Positions 17,939 through 29,481 of a DNA stretch of 50,764 bases are shown one piece after another. The notes beneath the pieces are model-generated. The model was not told the DNA's origin. It searched no databases and saw only the letters and a list, made by a program, of their open reading frames with translations. Position 1 is the stretch's first letter; the number at the start of each line of letters is the position of its first letter. This DNA comes from an uncultured Porticoccus sp. (GTDB lineage Bacteria; Pseudomonadota; Gammaproteobacteria; Pseudomonadales; Porticoccaceae), in assembly GCA_905181945.1 (NCBI GenBank), contig CAJIZZ010000014.1, forward strand, positions 1 through 50,764, given 5' to 3'. The translations under genes were made by a program, and so were the position numbers.

Positions 17939-18605
17939 TAATTATCGCCTCTATTAGTATTGCATCTTGTTTTGAGCTGTCTAGCTTGGCTGCTTCTAAG
18001 AGTCTCGCCTTGTCTTGCTTAAAGTATTGGAGCGTTTTTAATACTTGTGTAATGACTGCACGGGGGGTAATAGTTGCTCCAGTAAGTTGATCGAAGTTGC
18101 CTTTGTCTTTTTTTACTTTCCAGAATTCTGGTTTTGGGTTGATTAAAGATTTTCCATCAAAACCAAGAATCCAATCATTTTTTTTGAGATCTATTTTATC
18201 ACCAAGCCCCGGTGTTTCATTGTGAGAAATTACCCTGACGCCCGCGATAGTTCCATCTATATTTATGCCGACTAACATTTGAATCTTTCCACTATAACCA
18301 TCTGGTGCAATAGCAGGAATGATAATTGCAGTAAGCTTATCGTTGCTACGCGCAAGATTTATCTCCCCATCCTTTATTCCCAGGGTAGATAGATATTCTT
18401 CAGGAACCTTGATGATATCTGTTAAAATATCGTTGTCATGCCTTGCTAGTGGAACAATTTCAAGTAGCGCTCGTTTGGCAACCTCTCGCTTAGCTTCGGC
18501 AATGCGATCTTTAGTGCCCTCATAAGTAAATGAGAGAAGTGTCGCTGTTGTTAAGGCAAAAATACCCAGAACAAGACTGTTAAATCGGATAGATTTACCT
18601 AGCAT
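17931..18605 (-). CDS. rnfG: RnfG, FMN-binding subunit of Rnf
   Basis: RnfG carries a covalent FMN on a periplasmic domain. The start at 18605 gives 224 aa beginning [11 protein letters not shown]. It is chosen because it matches the family N-terminus, with one membrane helix at about residues 8-28, and because an AGAGGA site lies eight bases upstream; an earlier start would overlap rnfD far more. The flavinylation motif [11 protein letters not shown] near residue 175 has the acceptor Thr. Confidence 0.94.
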   Translation of the reverse strand: MLGKSIRFNSLVLGIFALTTATLLSFTYEGTKDRIAEAKREVAKRALLEIVPLARHDNDILTDIIKVPEEYLSTLGIKDGEINLARSNDKLTAIIIPAIAPDGYSGKIQMLVGINIDGTIAGVRVISHNETPGLGDKIDLKKNDWILGFDGKSLINPKPEFWKVKKDKGNFDQLTGATITPRAVITQVLKTLQYFKQDKARLLEAAKLDSSKQDAILIEAIING

Positions 18606-19719
18606 CACTTTGGTCCTCTTTCCGTTTTTTGTTAGATTTAACTCCAGACTTACTATACCCATAAGTTCGCGGCATAGTGTAGTTATCTATCAGTGGCGCA
18701 GCAAAATTCATTAGAAGTACAGCGAACGCAATAGCGTCTGGATAACTTCCCCAGCTGCGAATGATAAAAATCAATACACCGATAAGCGCCCCATAGATGA
18801 GCCTGCCTTTATTGCTAGTAGCTGATGTGACTGGATCTGTGATGATAAAAAAAGCACCAAACATGGTTGCGCCACTCAGCAGGTGAAATAATGGCGAACC
18901 AAGACTTGAAGAGCTTCCGCTGTCATAGAAAATAACCGAGCACAAGGCTAGCGACAGCAGCATTCCCAGTGGTGCATGCCAAGTAAATATTTTTCGATAA
19001 AGTAAAAATAATCCACCGAGTAGAAATCCAATATTCACCCATTCCCAACCAAGACCTGCCCATGTTCCTTGGCTAAAAAAGAGCTCCTTTTTATAGAATT
19101 GGTCTACCAGTAGACCAGTATTTTGCTTAAAGGTGTCTAGCGGCGTTGCTGCTGTATATGCGTCTATGGTTCCAGATGCAGTTTCAGATACGCCTGATAA
19201 GGTATCAGGATTCAGTAAAGGTAGAACAATTTGTATTGAATGCCATAATCCTGGAACTTGCATATCTGAAGGGTAGAGCTCTGCTGGTGCCGGCCATGCA
19301 GTCATTTGCACTGGAAAAGATATCAACAGAACTACATAGCCAATCATTGCAGGATTGAACGGATTATAGCCAAGCCCACCATAAAGGTTTTTGGCAATAA
19401 TAATGGCAAAAGAGGTGCCAACTACAGCTATCCACCAGGGTGCTAGCGGGGGCAATGATATACCCAAAAGTACAGCTGTCAGAATAGCACTGTAGTCTTT
19501 TAGGTAAAACATAATAGGACGCTTTCGCAGTCTTATTACAAGTGCTTCGGAGCCTACCGCCACCATGCATGAGAGAGTGACATTTATTAGGGAGCCCCAG
19601 CCAAAAAATAATGTGAGTGCGAATAATCCGGGGATGGTTGCCAGTATTACCAGCTGCATTACACGCGCTGTATTTTGAGCGCTATGTGCATGTGGTGATG
19701 TGAGTTTCAGCAAAGCCAT
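18595..19719 (-). CDS. rnfD: RnfD, membrane flavoprotein subunit of Rnf
   Basis: RnfD is an integral membrane subunit with covalently bound FMN. The 374-aa protein begins with the SPHAHS motif typical of RnfD, has about eight to ten hydrophobic segments, and holds the probable FMN attachment Thr in the DAYTAATPLDTF motif near residue 193. It overlaps rnfG by 11 bp, and 12 bp separate it from rnfC. Confidence 0.95.
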   Translation of the reverse strand: MALLKLTSPHAHSAQNTARVMQLVILATIPGLFALTLFFGWGSLINVTLSCMVAVGSEALVIRLRKRPIMFYLKDYSAILTAVLLGISLPPLAPWWIAVVGTSFAIIIAKNLYGGLGYNPFNPAMIGYVVLLISFPVQMTAWPAPAELYPSDMQVPGLWHSIQIVLPLLNPDTLSGVSETASGTIDAYTAATPLDTFKQNTGLLVDQFYKKELFFSQGTWAGLGWEWVNIGFLLGGLFLLYRKIFTWHAPLGMLLSLALCSVIFYDSGSSSSLGSPLFHLLSGATMFGAFFIITDPVTSATSNKGRLIYGALIGVLIFIIRSWGSYPDAIAFAVLLMNFAAPLIDNYTMPRTYGYSKSGVKSNKKRKEDQSDAR

Positions 19720-19731
19720 GACTAATATCCG

Positions 19732-21699
19732 TTACGTTCTGATTTTTGACAGATCAGCTTCAGCTGTCGCCAATTTCTCTTTTAGTTTGTCAGCCGCAAC
19801 AGTAAAAGCGTCAATATGTTCTGACCCTTCAGTCTTGGCAATTTCTAATCTAGTGGTTGCTTTTTCTAGTCGAGCAGTCAAAGAGACTATCGTATTACAT
19901 AATTTTTCTTCATCAGAAAGACCAGCCTGAATGGTAACTTTGGCTTGAGCCCTTGTAATAGCCTCGGAGGCAGAATCAGGTGTTTCTGAAGGATTCGATA
20001 TAGGCATACTCAGTCCATGGCTAGAAATGGCTTCAGCGAGTCGGATTTTGGCGTCCTCAACAGCTGCCTTGGCTTGCTCGTGCTGATCACTAGTAACACC
20101 CTCTTTTAGCGACTCTAGTTTTTCCTGTGCAGAGCGTAGTTGGTCTTCAAATCTCGCAATACGGCGAGTGGATCTAGAGTGCTGATCTTCCGGAGAAGAT
20201 TTTTTGGCTTCAGCTCGATCCAGGGCCGCCTGAATTATCCCTTCGGTCCCAGAAGTTTTATTAGCCTGCGCTGCAGCTTTTAGACGAACATCTCGCTGGA
20301 CTTTTTTTGCAAAAATTTCCTTTTCTTTACGATTTTTTTGAAATTCAAAACGCTGCCTGGCTCTATCAGCACTTACCTTTTCTTCAGCTTGTTTTTTCAT
20401 TTCTCCTTTGCTAGCGCGGTAGTATTGAACCAAAGGGATATTACTAGGACAGACATAAGAACAAGCTCCACACTCAATGCAGTCTGCAAGGTTTTGTACT
20501 TCAAGTTTTTCATAATTCTTTGACTGCGCATACCATAAAAGTTGCTGGGGTAGCAGGCTTGCTGGGCAGGCTTCTGCGCACATGCCACAGCGAATACAGG
20601 CCTGGGCTGGTTGAGGAGAGGGAAATTCTTCTTCGCTGGGAGCAAGAATACAGTTAGTTGTTTTGATGACAGGGATGTCTAGATTTTCTAATGCAAAGCC
20701 CATCATGGGGCCGCCAACAATTAATCGAGAACAATTTTTTTTATTAAAGGCGTTATGTTTAAGCAGGTGGCTAATAGGAGTTCCAATTAAGATTTCGTAA
20801 TTTCTGTTGATTGTACAAGCCTTACCAGTCACTGTCGTGATACGAGAGATCAAAGGCTCTCCAAATACAATTGCTCGATATACAGCATAGGCTGTGCCCA
20901 CATTTAGGCATGCAATTCCAATATCTGATGGAAGTCCTTTAGCGGGTACTTCTGTTCCAGTAAGAATTTGTATTAATTGTTTTTCGCCACCTGAGGGATA
21001 GCGAGTTTCAAATGTCGCTAGTTCAATAGTAGTATTCTTCAAGTAAGATTTTAGGGCTGCATAAGCCTCAGGCTTATTATCCTCAACCCCTATTACAACT
21101 TCCTTCGGATCACCAAGGATATAGGATAATATTTCGATACCCTGAACAATGTCTTCTGGATGCTCCCTCATCAGCATATCGTCTGAAGTTATGTAGGGCT
21201 CACACTCTGTACCATTAAGGATTAATGTGGAGATAGGCTTTTGTGGGTTTAATTTTACGGCTGTCGGAAAACCTGCTCCTCCAAGTCCAGCCACTCCTGA
21301 AAGCCTTATTATCTCTAATAATTTTTCAGGGACATGATCTCGGTAGTTGCTTAATCCTTCATGGGCTATCCATTGATCTTCTCCATCAGGTATTAGCGTG
21401 ATGCAGTGTGCTGACATGCCCGATGGATGGGGGATAGGGTGGTCGCCTATGTCGGACACCAGGCCTGATGTTGGAGCATGGACGCCTGCGCTTAAGACTC
21501 CCTTTGGGTTTGCCAACACCTGTCCCTTAAGAACTTTGTCTCCAATAGCAACGATTGCTTTAGATGGTGCTCCAATATGTTGATTAAGAGGTATGATTAA
21601 TTTTTCTGGCAAAGGGAGGGAGCCCACAGAGTCTTTCACAGACTGGTGCTTATTTTCTGGGGGATGCACTCCTCCAATAAGATTCCATATTTTTCTCAT
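19732..21699 (-). CDS. rnfC: RnfC, NADH-binding Fe-S/flavin subunit of Rnf
   Basis: RnfC is the peripheral subunit that exchanges electrons with NADH. The 655-aa protein has the N-terminal GGVHPPENK motif, the glycine-rich [12 protein letters not shown] nucleotide/FMN site near residue 136, and two [4Fe-4S] cysteine sets ([12 protein letters not shown] near 369 and [12 protein letters not shown] near 408). Beyond about residue 430 there is a long charged, Ala-rich, probably coiled-coil tail. Long tails of this kind occur in other proteobacterial RnfC proteins. It overlaps rnfB by 4 bp. Confidence 0.96.
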   Translation of the reverse strand: MRKIWNLIGGVHPPENKHQSVKDSVGSLPLPEKLIIPLNQHIGAPSKAIVAIGDKVLKGQVLANPKGVLSAGVHAPTSGLVSDIGDHPIPHPSGMSAHCITLIPDGEDQWIAHEGLSNYRDHVPEKLLEIIRLSGVAGLGGAGFPTAVKLNPQKPISTLILNGTECEPYITSDDMLMREHPEDIVQGIEILSYILGDPKEVVIGVEDNKPEAYAALKSYLKNTTIELATFETRYPSGGEKQLIQILTGTEVPAKGLPSDIGIACLNVGTAYAVYRAIVFGEPLISRITTVTGKACTINRNYEILIGTPISHLLKHNAFNKKNCSRLIVGGPMMGFALENLDIPVIKTTNCILAPSEEEFPSPQPAQACIRCGMCAEACPASLLPQQLLWYAQSKNYEKLEVQNLADCIECGACSYVCPSNIPLVQYYRASKGEMKKQAEEKVSADRARQRFEFQKNRKEKEIFAKKVQRDVRLKAAAQANKTSGTEGIIQAALDRAEAKKSSPEDQHSRSTRRIARFEDQLRSAQEKLESLKEGVTSDQHEQAKAAVEDAKIRLAEAISSHGLSMPISNPSETPDSASEAITRAQAKVTIQAGLSDEEKLCNTIVSLTARLEKATTRLEIAKTEGSEHIDAFTVAADKLKEKLATAEADLSKIRT

Positions 21700-22328
21700 G
21701 GAGTATTTGCTCCGTTGGTGTCCGATGCAATAATATCACTAAGCTTAGATGGTGTTAGTTGTTCCCTAACTGATGGGGGCAGGCCCCATTTCCAGTCAGA
21801 CAGGCCTTTCCTTACTGGAAGCATGTCTATGCAGTCTACAGGGCATGGATCGACACAAAGATCACAGCCTGTACATTCACTTACAATAACTGTGTGCATT
21901 AATTTTGCGGCACCCAGAATTGCATCTACTGGGCATGCCTGAATACATTTAGTGCACCCTATGCATTCGTCTTCACGGATATAAGCAATAGTTCTGGTGT
22001 CACTTTCTTCTCCATGCTCAGAATCTAGGCTGGGTGCATCAACATCTAGCAGGTCAGCAATAGCATTAATGGTTGTCTGTCCGCCAGGTGGGCATTTATT
22101 TATAGTATCCCCATCCGCTATAGCTTGCGCATAAGGCTTGCAGCCTGGGTAGCCGCATTGACCACACTGCGTTTGAGGGAGAAGCTTATCGATTTGTTGG
22201 ACAATTGGATCTCCCTCTACTTTAAATTTAATGGCGGCATAACCTAATATTCCGCCAAAAATAACTGAAAGGCCCGCTAGAGCTAACAGTGCTGAGTACA
22301 AAGGGTGCTGGATAATAATATCGTACAT
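21696..22328 (-). CDS. rnfB: RnfB, ferredoxin-like Fe-S subunit of Rnf
   Basis: RnfB is the membrane-anchored iron-sulfur protein that accepts or donates ferredoxin electrons. The start at 22328 (210 aa, beginning [10 protein letters not shown]) is preceded by a purine-rich GGGGGAGG sequence and lies just after the rnfA stop; the longer reading would overlap rnfA. It has an N-terminal membrane helix, a Fe-S motif (CGQCGYPGC) and two ferredoxin motifs ([12 protein letters not shown] and [12 protein letters not shown]). Confidence 0.95.
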   Translation of the reverse strand: MYDIIIQHPLYSALLALAGLSVIFGGILGYAAIKFKVEGDPIVQQIDKLLPQTQCGQCGYPGCKPYAQAIADGDTINKCPPGGQTTINAIADLLDVDAPSLDSEHGEESDTRTIAYIREDECIGCTKCIQACPVDAILGAAKLMHTVIVSECTGCDLCVDPCPVDCIDMLPVRKGLSDWKWGLPPSVREQLTPSKLSDIIASDTNGANTP

Positions 22329-22338
22329 TCCTCCCCCT

Positions 22339-22914
22339 TTATGCCAATCCACCAAAACCCATGAAAGCTAAAGACATCAATCCAGCAGTAATCATGGCTA
22401 TAGCAGCGCCTTTGAATGGCTCAGGAACATCAGCTACAGTAAGACGTTCGCGCATGGCCGAAAACAATATCAACACTAAAGAAAAGCCTATTGCTGCACC
22501 GAAACCGTATAGTGTTGACTCTGACAATGTATGTGCTTTGGTGGTGTTCTGTAATGCCACCCCTAATACAGCACAGTTAGTGGTAATTAGCGGTAAAAAA
22601 ACCCCAAGCACTCGATAAAGCAAAGGACTACTTTTTTCAATAAACATTTTAGTGAACTGGACCACAACAGCAATGACTAAAATAAATGAGATAGTTTTAA
22701 GATACTCGATATTCAATGGCACCAAGATCCAATTATTCACCATATAGCTAGACATAGCAGCAATTGTGAGCACAAAGGTTGTCGCTCCAGCCATACCAAT
22801 TGCTGTCTCAAGCTTGCTTGATACGCCCATAAAAGGACATAGGCCCAAAAACTGAACCAGAACAAAATTGTTCACAAATATAGCGCTAATTAAAATAACA
22901 GCAAATTCTTGCAT
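22339..22914 (-). CDS. rnfA: RnfA, electron transport complex membrane subunit
   Basis: RnfA is the six-helix membrane subunit homologous to RnfE and forms the transmembrane electron path with it. The 191-aa protein shows the family motifs [16 protein letters not shown] near residue 15 and [11 protein letters not shown] near 110, with a conserved Cys in each half. Length matches E. coli RsxA (193 aa). It is the first gene of rnfABCDGE; the 120-bp gap from metG should hold the operon promoter, although I cannot pinpoint it. Confidence 0.96.
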   Translation of the reverse strand: MQEFAVILISAIFVNNFVLVQFLGLCPFMGVSSKLETAIGMAGATTFVLTIAAMSSYMVNNWILVPLNIEYLKTISFILVIAVVVQFTKMFIEKSSPLLYRVLGVFLPLITTNCAVLGVALQNTTKAHTLSESTLYGFGAAIGFSLVLILFSAMRERLTVADVPEPFKGAAIAMITAGLMSLAFMGFGGLA

Positions 22915-23034
22915 TTTGTCTCATCTCAAGAGGTTATATATTATAGCTTCACGTAGTGTGCAATAAGCATAAAACAATAATTTTCCTAGTATATATTAGT
23001 CATAAGCTGTAGTTATTTTGTACCAAGATGTAAT

Positions 23035-25104
23035 TTACGTAATTCTTTGCCCTGGTTTTGCTCCACTGTCGGGCGATAGCAGGTATATCCCGTCATTGTC
23101 GCCAGCCGCTAGAACCATCCCTTCAGATACACCAAAACGCATTTTTCGTGGCGCTAGATTTGCAACTATAACTGTCAGTCTACCCTCCAGATCTTTAGGT
23201 TCGTAGCATGACCTTATACCAGAGAGAATGCTTCTTGTTTCGCTGCCAATGCTTATGGTAAGTCGAAGTAATCTGTCGGCTCCTTCAACATAGCCCGCTT
23301 TGGTGATAAGCGCTACTCTTAGATCAACTTTTATAAAGTCATCAAAATTAATTTCAGCCGCTATTTTTTCTATTGGCGCTGGTTCAAATTTTGCCTCTAA
23401 AGTCATATGTTCTGATACCTTTTTGTGTTGATCCAGATGAGCTGTAACAAGCGCATTATTCGCTGTAAGCATAGAGTTTATTTGGCTCTGCTCAATTCTT
23501 TGCATTAGGGGTTCAAAAGCATTTATTTTATGATTAATGAGCGGTTGAGATAGCCCACTCCAACTCAGTTTTTCATTGAGAAATCCCTCAACAACTTCAG
23601 ACATGGCTGGCAATACAGGCTTAAGATAGACCATTAAAACCCTAAACATGTTGATCCCAAGAGAGCAGATATCCAATACCGCTTGTCTTTGCTCAGGGTC
23701 CTTAGCTAGCTTCCATGGCTCCTTAAAAGCAATATATTCGTTGGCTGCGTCTGCTTGGGCCATGATTGCCCTCATAGCTTTACCAAATTCACGATTTTCG
23801 TAGTGGTTGGCGATACTTTCTGCTGCGCCAGTTATTTGAAGCCATAGCGATTCATCTTCAATTGTAGTAGAAAGCACCCCGTCATTTCCTTTGGTAATAA
23901 AGTTTGAACAGCGGCTAGCTATGTTTACTATCTTTCCTATTAGGTCGCTGTTAACCTTCTGCATAAAATCATCTAAATTTAAGTCAAGGTCATCTACTCC
24001 AGCAGAAAATTTGGATGCGAAATAATAACGTAAATATTCTGGATTTAAGTTCTGAAGGTAGCTTTGGGCTGTAATAAATGTACCTCGAGATTTGGACATT
24101 TTTTTACCATTTATCGTTAAGAATCCATGGACGCAAATTTTGGTAGGAGTTCGAAAATTTGCGCCATGCAGCATCGCAGGCCAGAACAAAGCATGAAAAT
24201 TAATAATATCCTTACCGATAAAATGATATAGCTCAGCGCTAGATTCCTTATCCCAAAAATCTTCAAATTTAAGATTTGATCGATCACATAAGTTTTTAAA
24301 ACTGGCCATATAGCCAATTGGTGCATCCAACCAAACATAAAAATACTTCCCTGGTGCACCAGGGATCTCAAACCCAAAGTAAGGTGCATCACGACTTATA
24401 TCCCATTCGTGTAAGCCTGAAACGAGCCATTCATTTAGTTTGTTGGCTACTTCGCTCTGAAGATGCCCATCACGAGTCCATTTTTTCAAAAATTCTGAAA
24501 ATTCTGGAAGCTTAAAAAAATAGTGCATAGATGTTTTTTCTATGGGGGTTGCCCCAGAAATAGTTGAAACTGGATTTATTAAATCAAGAGGCGAATAAGT
24601 TGCCCCGCATGCTTCACAGTTATCTCCGTACTGGCCCTCTATTTTGCATTTTGGGCATGATCCTTTAATGTAGCGATCCGAAAGAAACAGGTTTTTCTCT
24701 GGGTCGAATGCTTGGATAATTTCACGAACAGCAATATGCCCGCTGTCGCGTAAACGATTATATATAAGCGCTGAAAGCTCTCTATTCTCTTTTGTGTGAG
24801 TAGAGTAATAGTTATCAAACTGAACCAAGAAGCCCTGAAAGTCTTCCTCATGTTCAGTGTGAACTTGGGCGATTAATTCTTCAGCAGTAACACCCAGCTC
24901 TTCAGCCTTGAGCATTATGGCTGTACCATGGGCATCATCAGCACAGACATAATAACATTCGTGGCCGCGCATTTTTTGAAAGCGCGTCCAGATGTCTGTT
25001 TGGATATACTCTACTAGGTGCCCAAGATGTATTGGCCCATTGGCATAGGGTAGCGCGCTTGTAACAAGAATTTTTCGACATTTAGTTGTTTGTTTTGGCA
25101 TCAT
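23035..25104 (-). CDS. metG: MetG, methionyl-tRNA synthetase
   Basis: MetG charges tRNA-Met. The 689-aa protein has the class I HIGH-type motif (HLGH, about residue 22-25), zinc-binding cysteines in CPKC and CEAC near residues 148-163, KMSKS near 338, the anticodon-binding domain, and a C-terminal tRNA-binding (EMAP/Trbp111) domain from about residue 585. Domain order and length match the E. coli enzyme (677 aa). It is divergent from mrp, with 155 bp between. Confidence 0.98.
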   Translation of the reverse strand: MMPKQTTKCRKILVTSALPYANGPIHLGHLVEYIQTDIWTRFQKMRGHECYYVCADDAHGTAIMLKAEELGVTAEELIAQVHTEHEEDFQGFLVQFDNYYSTHTKENRELSALIYNRLRDSGHIAVREIIQAFDPEKNLFLSDRYIKGSCPKCKIEGQYGDNCEACGATYSPLDLINPVSTISGATPIEKTSMHYFFKLPEFSEFLKKWTRDGHLQSEVANKLNEWLVSGLHEWDISRDAPYFGFEIPGAPGKYFYVWLDAPIGYMASFKNLCDRSNLKFEDFWDKESSAELYHFIGKDIINFHALFWPAMLHGANFRTPTKICVHGFLTINGKKMSKSRGTFITAQSYLQNLNPEYLRYYFASKFSAGVDDLDLNLDDFMQKVNSDLIGKIVNIASRCSNFITKGNDGVLSTTIEDESLWLQITGAAESIANHYENREFGKAMRAIMAQADAANEYIAFKEPWKLAKDPEQRQAVLDICSLGINMFRVLMVYLKPVLPAMSEVVEGFLNEKLSWSGLSQPLINHKINAFEPLMQRIEQSQINSMLTANNALVTAHLDQHKKVSEHMTLEAKFEPAPIEKIAAEINFDDFIKVDLRVALITKAGYVEGADRLLRLTISIGSETRSILSGIRSCYEPKDLEGRLTVIVANLAPRKMRFGVSEGMVLAAGDNDGIYLLSPDSGAKPGQRIT

Positions 25105-25259
25105 GCTTGACTGTTATTTTTTGTCATTTGTATGCAGGCTAAAAATTTATTGACTTAGCAAGTTGTGCATACCTGTATAATTAAAGTGCACTATGTTATT
25201 TAGGAGGTTAATTGTAACGGTTTTCCCCTAGATTTTCATTAGTTTTACGAGGATTTGAT

Positions 25260-26087
25260 ATGGCTGAAGGTGATATTCAGGAAGGCCTTATAGGGGTCAA
25301 GCATGTGATTGCTGTTGCATCTGGTAAAGGAGGCGTTGGCAAGTCGACTACAGCAGTTAATCTAGCCCTTGCGTTATCGGCAGCTGGAAATAGAGTTGGT
25401 ATTGTTGATGCTGATATCTATGGCCCCAGTTTGCCATTAATGCTTGGTGTTTCAGAAAATGTAAGACCTGAAATAGTTCAAGAAAAATTCTTTGCACCTT
25501 TAGAGACATTAGGTTTAAAGTCTATGTCTATAGGGTACCTGATGACAAAAGACACGCCAGTAGTTTGGAGAGGCCCAATGGCTAGTGGCGCTTTGTTGCA
25601 AATTCTGACCCAAACCATTTGGGGTGAATTGGATTACCTGGTAGTAGATATGCCACCTGGCACAGGAGATATTCAGCTGACATTGGCGCAAAAAGCGCAG
25701 CTGTCTGGCGCAGTGATTGTTACCACGCCTCAGGATGTTGCTCTGTTGGATGCTCGAAGAGCTATTGAGATGTTTGATAAGGTCAACATCCCCGTGCTTG
25801 GTATTATTGAAAATATGGCAGTTCATGTTTGCAGTCAATGTGGGCACCACGAACATATTTTTGGGAAAGATGGGGCCCAGATAGTCGCGTCTGAATATAG
25901 TGCGGAGATTTTAGGTGTGTTGCCTCTTTCCATGGATATTCGCCAGCGGGCCGACGATGGGAAGCCTTCTGTGTACTTTGATCCTGAATGTTCTGAGAGT
26001 CATGTGTATCGAAATATTTCACTTAAAATAACCACTGTGCTGGCAAATACCGTATCTCATAATGGTCCAGAAATTATTATTGAGTAA
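25260..26087 (+). CDS. apbC: Mrp/ApbC Fe-S cluster carrier ATPase (short form)
   Basis: Mrp/ApbC is a P-loop ATPase that carries [4Fe-4S] clusters to target proteins. The 275-aa protein has the deviant Walker A SGKGGVGKST near residues 21-30, the family segment YGPSLPLMLG, VDMPPGTGD near 138, and the cluster-binding CxxC in HVCSQCGHHEHIFG near 195. The N-terminal DUF59/MIP18-like domain found in E. coli Mrp (369 aa) is absent. The start has a good GAGGA site and no in-frame upstream extension is evident. Confidence 0.93.
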   Translation: MAEGDIQEGLIGVKHVIAVASGKGGVGKSTTAVNLALALSAAGNRVGIVDADIYGPSLPLMLGVSENVRPEIVQEKFFAPLETLGLKSMSIGYLMTKDTPVVWRGPMASGALLQILTQTIWGELDYLVVDMPPGTGDIQLTLAQKAQLSGAVIVTTPQDVALLDARRAIEMFDKVNIPVLGIIENMAVHVCSQCGHHEHIFGKDGAQIVASEYSAEILGVLPLSMDIRQRADDGKPSVYFDPECSESHVYRNISLKITTVLANTVSHNGPEIIIE

Positions 26088-26173
26088 CTTTTAGCTGCGT
26101 ACTTTGATCAAGCCGACCAAAAAGGTATTATGCAGAACTTTTGTTATCAAATAATTTTGGGAAGTTAAGTACT

Positions 26174-26746
26174 ATGAGCATTAAGTCCGATAAATGGATC
26201 ACACAAATGTCGTTAAAAGAGGGAATGATTGAGCCATTTGTTGGTAGACAAGTGCGTCAACCTAACCCCAGTGGCGAGAAGGTGATTTCTTATGGTGTCT
26301 CGAGCTATGGATATGACGTTCGGTGTGCTGATGAGTTTAAAATTTTTACAAATGTTCACTCAAAGACAGTTGATCCGAAGCATTTTGATGAAGATGCATT
26401 TGTTGATATAAAAGGCGACTACTGCATCATACCTCCTAATTCTTTTGCGCTAGCGCGCACGATAGAGTACTTTCGGATTCCGAGAAATGTGTTGACAGTA
26501 TGCTTAGGTAAATCTACCTATGCACGCTGTGGAATTATAGTTAATGTGACCCCTTTGGAGCCAGAGTGGGAGGGTCATGTCACTCTAGAGTTTTCCAACA
26601 CAACCAGTTTGCCCGCAAAAATTTATGCAAATGAAGGGGTGGCTCAAATGTTGTTTTTTGAGTCCGATGAAATTTGCGAGGTTTCTTATGCGGACCGGGG
26701 AGGAAAATATCAGGGACAGACTGGAGTTACCTTACCTAAAGCGTAG
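26174..26746 (+). CDS. dcd: Dcd, dCTP deaminase
   Basis: Dcd deaminates dCTP to dUTP, feeding thymidylate synthesis. The start at ATG 26174 (190 aa, beginning MSIKSDKWI) matches Pseudomonas-type Dcd; an upstream ATG would add eleven unconserved residues. Visible motifs are [54 protein letters not shown] (quoted in parts by key residues: Arg-Cys before Gly-Ile, Glu in Pro-Leu-Glu-Pro-Glu) and GGKYQGQ at the end. It ends 11 bp inside the convergent DUF3108 gene. Confidence 0.96.
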   Translation: MSIKSDKWITQMSLKEGMIEPFVGRQVRQPNPSGEKVISYGVSSYGYDVRCADEFKIFTNVHSKTVDPKHFDEDAFVDIKGDYCIIPPNSFALARTIEYFRIPRNVLTVCLGKSTYARCGIIVNVTPLEPEWEGHVTLEFSNTTSLPAKIYANEGVAQMLFFESDEICEVSYADRGGKYQGQTGVTLPKA

Positions 26747-27581
26747 TGAGGCTACCTAGTTCCTTTCCTGCTAGCGTGCCGTTTTCTAATAACATTCTAT
26801 AGTCACCTCCACCTGCTTCATGCTGCCATAGTTGAATTAACATGAAATTCCAGCGAGGAGCAAACCATAAAAACGTTTCTCTATCGCTCCCCTCCCGTAT
26901 TTTTCTAATTTTTAGTGTATTGATTTCTCCTAAGGGCGTCTTAAGTGTCTCTTTTCCCAGAATTTCAAAACGATAAATTCTCACTTTACCTTTTTTGATT
27001 ATAGGATAATTCAAAAAAGTGGCGCCATTAATCAAGTCACTTTGTAGTTTTATCTGGTAAGTGAGCTGGTTAAAATGAGCATCACTTAATAAAATTTGAC
27101 GCTTCTTCTTTTTGCTTTCATAGCTAGCAATACCGGTAGTTTGATCATAGAGCAATAGCTCTTTTTTCTTTAGGCCGAACATGTTGCGCGTGGCTCGATA
27201 TTTCAATTCAACAATAGCGCCATGAGCATTCATTTCAAAAATTGCTTGTTCGCTGATATCGCTAACCATGTTGTTTGCCGTTGTACTTAGCGTGTAGGCC
27301 GTTGCTTTGCCTGTTAAATTTCGGCTGATCTTCACATCCATCCCATTGTATGAGCCAGAATAAATGAGATTGTAGGGTGTCAACGCAAGAAGATTAATCT
27401 CCCCCGTATCAGCTTTAGTATATGCGGCGGAATACAGACTAACGCAGCATAATATGCATATGCTGAGATTACGTTTCTTTAAGGCAAAATAAAGCCTAGA
27501 TTTAACTTGGCCAATCAACCTCTGATTTTTAATTAAATGCGTAGATTTTTGCAGAACACAAGTAAGAAACGATCTCAGCAT
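26736..27581 (-). CDS. DUF3108 protein, probably exported
   Basis: This 281-aa protein belongs to the DUF3108 family, which is commonly encoded next to purN and purM in Pseudomonas relatives; its function is unknown. The first 55 residues contain a basic region followed by a hydrophobic stretch (about 38-55) ending near an Ala-rich cleavage-like site, so it is probably exported, although the N-region is unusually long. The start at 27581 has a GGAG site overlapping the purN end. The stop overlaps dcd by 11 bp. Confidence 0.8.
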   Translation of the reverse strand: MLRSFLTCVLQKSTHLIKNQRLIGQVKSRLYFALKKRNLSICILCCVSLYSAAYTKADTGEINLLALTPYNLIYSGSYNGMDVKISRNLTGKATAYTLSTTANNMVSDISEQAIFEMNAHGAIVELKYRATRNMFGLKKKELLLYDQTTGIASYESKKKKRQILLSDAHFNQLTYQIKLQSDLINGATFLNYPIIKKGKVRIYRFEILGKETLKTPLGEINTLKIRKIREGSDRETFLWFAPRWNFMLIQLWQHEAGGGDYRMLLENGTLAGKELGSLTTL

Positions 27582-27587
27582 ACAATA

Positions 27588-28259
27588 TTACTTCTCCGTT
27601 GTAGTGTCAGTGAAAGTTAGGCCATATTTAGGTAATACCACTGAGTCTAGATAAGTTTTTCCATCAACTAAAGAAAGTCGTCCTGCGCAGAACCACTGGA
27701 CTGCCAAGGGGTAAATTTGATGCTCTTTTGTTAGAACACGGCGAGCCAATACCTCTGCACTGTCATCCTGATAGATGGGTACTTCTGCCTGCAGAACGGA
27801 GGGTCCTCCATCGAGCTTGCTTGTGACAAAATGCACTGTAGCTCCAGCATTTAAATCACCAGCATCAATTGCTTTTTGGTGCGAATGAAGGCCGGGGTAT
27901 TTAGGTAGTAAAGATGGGTGTATGTTCAGGATGCGTCCATCAAAATTCTCAACAAATTTTGATGTAAGGATACGCATAAAGCCTGCCAAAATAACCAGAT
28001 CTGGCTTATAAATTTGAATCTCTCTGCACAATGCTTGATCAAAATTTTCTCTACTTGAAAATTGCAGATTGTCTATGACCGCATGCTTGATGCCCGCATC
28101 GTCAGCGCGCTTTAGTCCTAGAGCCTCAGGCTTATTGCTAATGACCGCAGCTATATCAGCCTCAATCACTCCACCATTTATTGCATCTATAAGTGCCTGC
28201 AAATTGCTGCCGCTGCCAGATAACAAAATAACCAATCTAGATCTGCGCGTTGTAGTCAT
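27588..28259 (-). CDS. purN: PurN, phosphoribosylglycinamide formyltransferase
   Basis: PurN formylates GAR with 10-formyl-THF in purine synthesis. The 223-aa protein has the phosphate-binding LLSGSGSNLQAL motif near residue 12 and the catalytic set Asn112, His114 and Asp150 (motifs LNIHPSLLP and SKLDGGP), matching E. coli Asn106/His108/Asp144. Its start lies 3 bp after the purM stop with an A/G-rich site inside purM, so the two are coupled. Confidence 0.97.
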   Translation of the reverse strand: MTTTRRSRLVILLSGSGSNLQALIDAINGGVIEADIAAVISNKPEALGLKRADDAGIKHAVIDNLQFSSRENFDQALCREIQIYKPDLVILAGFMRILTSKFVENFDGRILNIHPSLLPKYPGLHSHQKAIDAGDLNAGATVHFVTSKLDGGPSVLQAEVPIYQDDSAEVLARRVLTKEHQIYPLAVQWFCAGRLSLVDGKTYLDSVVLPKYGLTFTDTTTEK

Positions 28260-28262
28260 GCT

Positions 28263-29321
28263 CTAGAGCCCCTTTAGCACGACTTTTTTATCATCATCTT
28301 CAGCGTGAACTATACTGCCAATAATAAATGCCTCTTCCCCTGCAGCATGAAGTATATCTAGTGCTGTTCGACTTTCTGCGCTTGATACGCAGATAATCAT
28401 TCCAATGCCGCAGTTAAAGGTGCGATACATTTCTATAGGGTCAACATTGCCATTTTTTTGAAGCCAATCAAACACAGACGCTTGCTTCCAGCTTTTAGTG
28501 TTAATAATTGCTTTAGTATTTTTTGGCAACACTCTGGGAATATTTTCTAGAAGCCCTCCACCAGTTATATGCGCAATAGCATGAACTTTCATATGGGCAT
28601 TTTTTACTAAAGCTAAAATCGATTTTACATAGATATGAGTTGGAGCTAGCAGCACCTCTCCCAATGGAACTCCGCCAATGAATTCGTTTTTAATATCGGT
28701 ATTCGAAATTTCAATAATTTTTCGAACTAAAGAGTAGCCGTTGGAGTGAAGACCACTAGAAGCAAGTCCGATTAAAGTGTCACCCTCGCAAGTATTGGCA
28801 CCATCAATGATTTCAGATTTTTCTACTATGCCAACACAGAAGCCAGCAAGATCATAATCTCCTTCTTTATACATTCCTGGCATCTCTGCAGTTTCCCCAC
28901 CTACTAGCGAGCAACCAGCAAGTTTGCATCCTTCACCTATACCGGAGACTACAGACGCGGCTACATCAATGTTTAATTTTCCAGTAGCATAGTAGTCGAG
29001 AAAAAATAGCGGTTCAGCCCCGCAAACCAAGAGATCGTTTACGCACATTGCAACCAAGTCAATACCAATAGTGTTGTGGATATCGAGGTCCACAGCCAGC
29101 TTTAGCTTGGTTCCGACACCGTCGGTTCCAGAAGCAAGAACAGGCTCTCTGTACCCGCTTGGTAGGTTGAATAGAGCGCCAAACCCACCTAGTCCTGACA
29201 AAACCTCTGGTCGTCGAGTATCTTTTGCAACGTGTTTAATGCGCTCCACAAGAGTATTTCCAGCATCTATATCTACACCGGCATCTTTGTAGCTCAGAGA
29301 GGGAGTATTTTCGTCATGCAT
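28263..29321 (-). CDS. purM: PurM, phosphoribosylformylglycinamidine cyclo-ligase
   Basis: PurM makes AIR from FGAM with ATP. I start at 29321 (352 aa, beginning [17 protein letters not shown]) because AAGGTGG lies nine bases upstream and the sequence then aligns with the family N-terminus; an upstream ATG at 29363 would add 14 residues. The conserved [37 protein letters not shown] and GGETAEMPG motifs are all present. Confidence 0.97.
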   Translation of the reverse strand: MHDENTPSLSYKDAGVDIDAGNTLVERIKHVAKDTRRPEVLSGLGGFGALFNLPSGYREPVLASGTDGVGTKLKLAVDLDIHNTIGIDLVAMCVNDLLVCGAEPLFFLDYYATGKLNIDVAASVVSGIGEGCKLAGCSLVGGETAEMPGMYKEGDYDLAGFCVGIVEKSEIIDGANTCEGDTLIGLASSGLHSNGYSLVRKIIEISNTDIKNEFIGGVPLGEVLLAPTHIYVKSILALVKNAHMKVHAIAHITGGGLLENIPRVLPKNTKAIINTKSWKQASVFDWLQKNGNVDPIEMYRTFNCGIGMIICVSSAESRTALDILHAAGEEAFIIGSIVHAEDDDKKVVLKGL

Positions 29322-29481
29322 TGCTTCTGACCACCTTAAGTTGGTTGTGTTGCTGTTCAGCACCTAGTTTTTACTAATTTTTTCAGTAAAAAGAATTAGC
29401 AGATAGGTTATTTTATATTAAAACAAGGGAACTGACAGTCAGATAATGCGTCTATCTGCACTCTACTGATACAATTATGTT

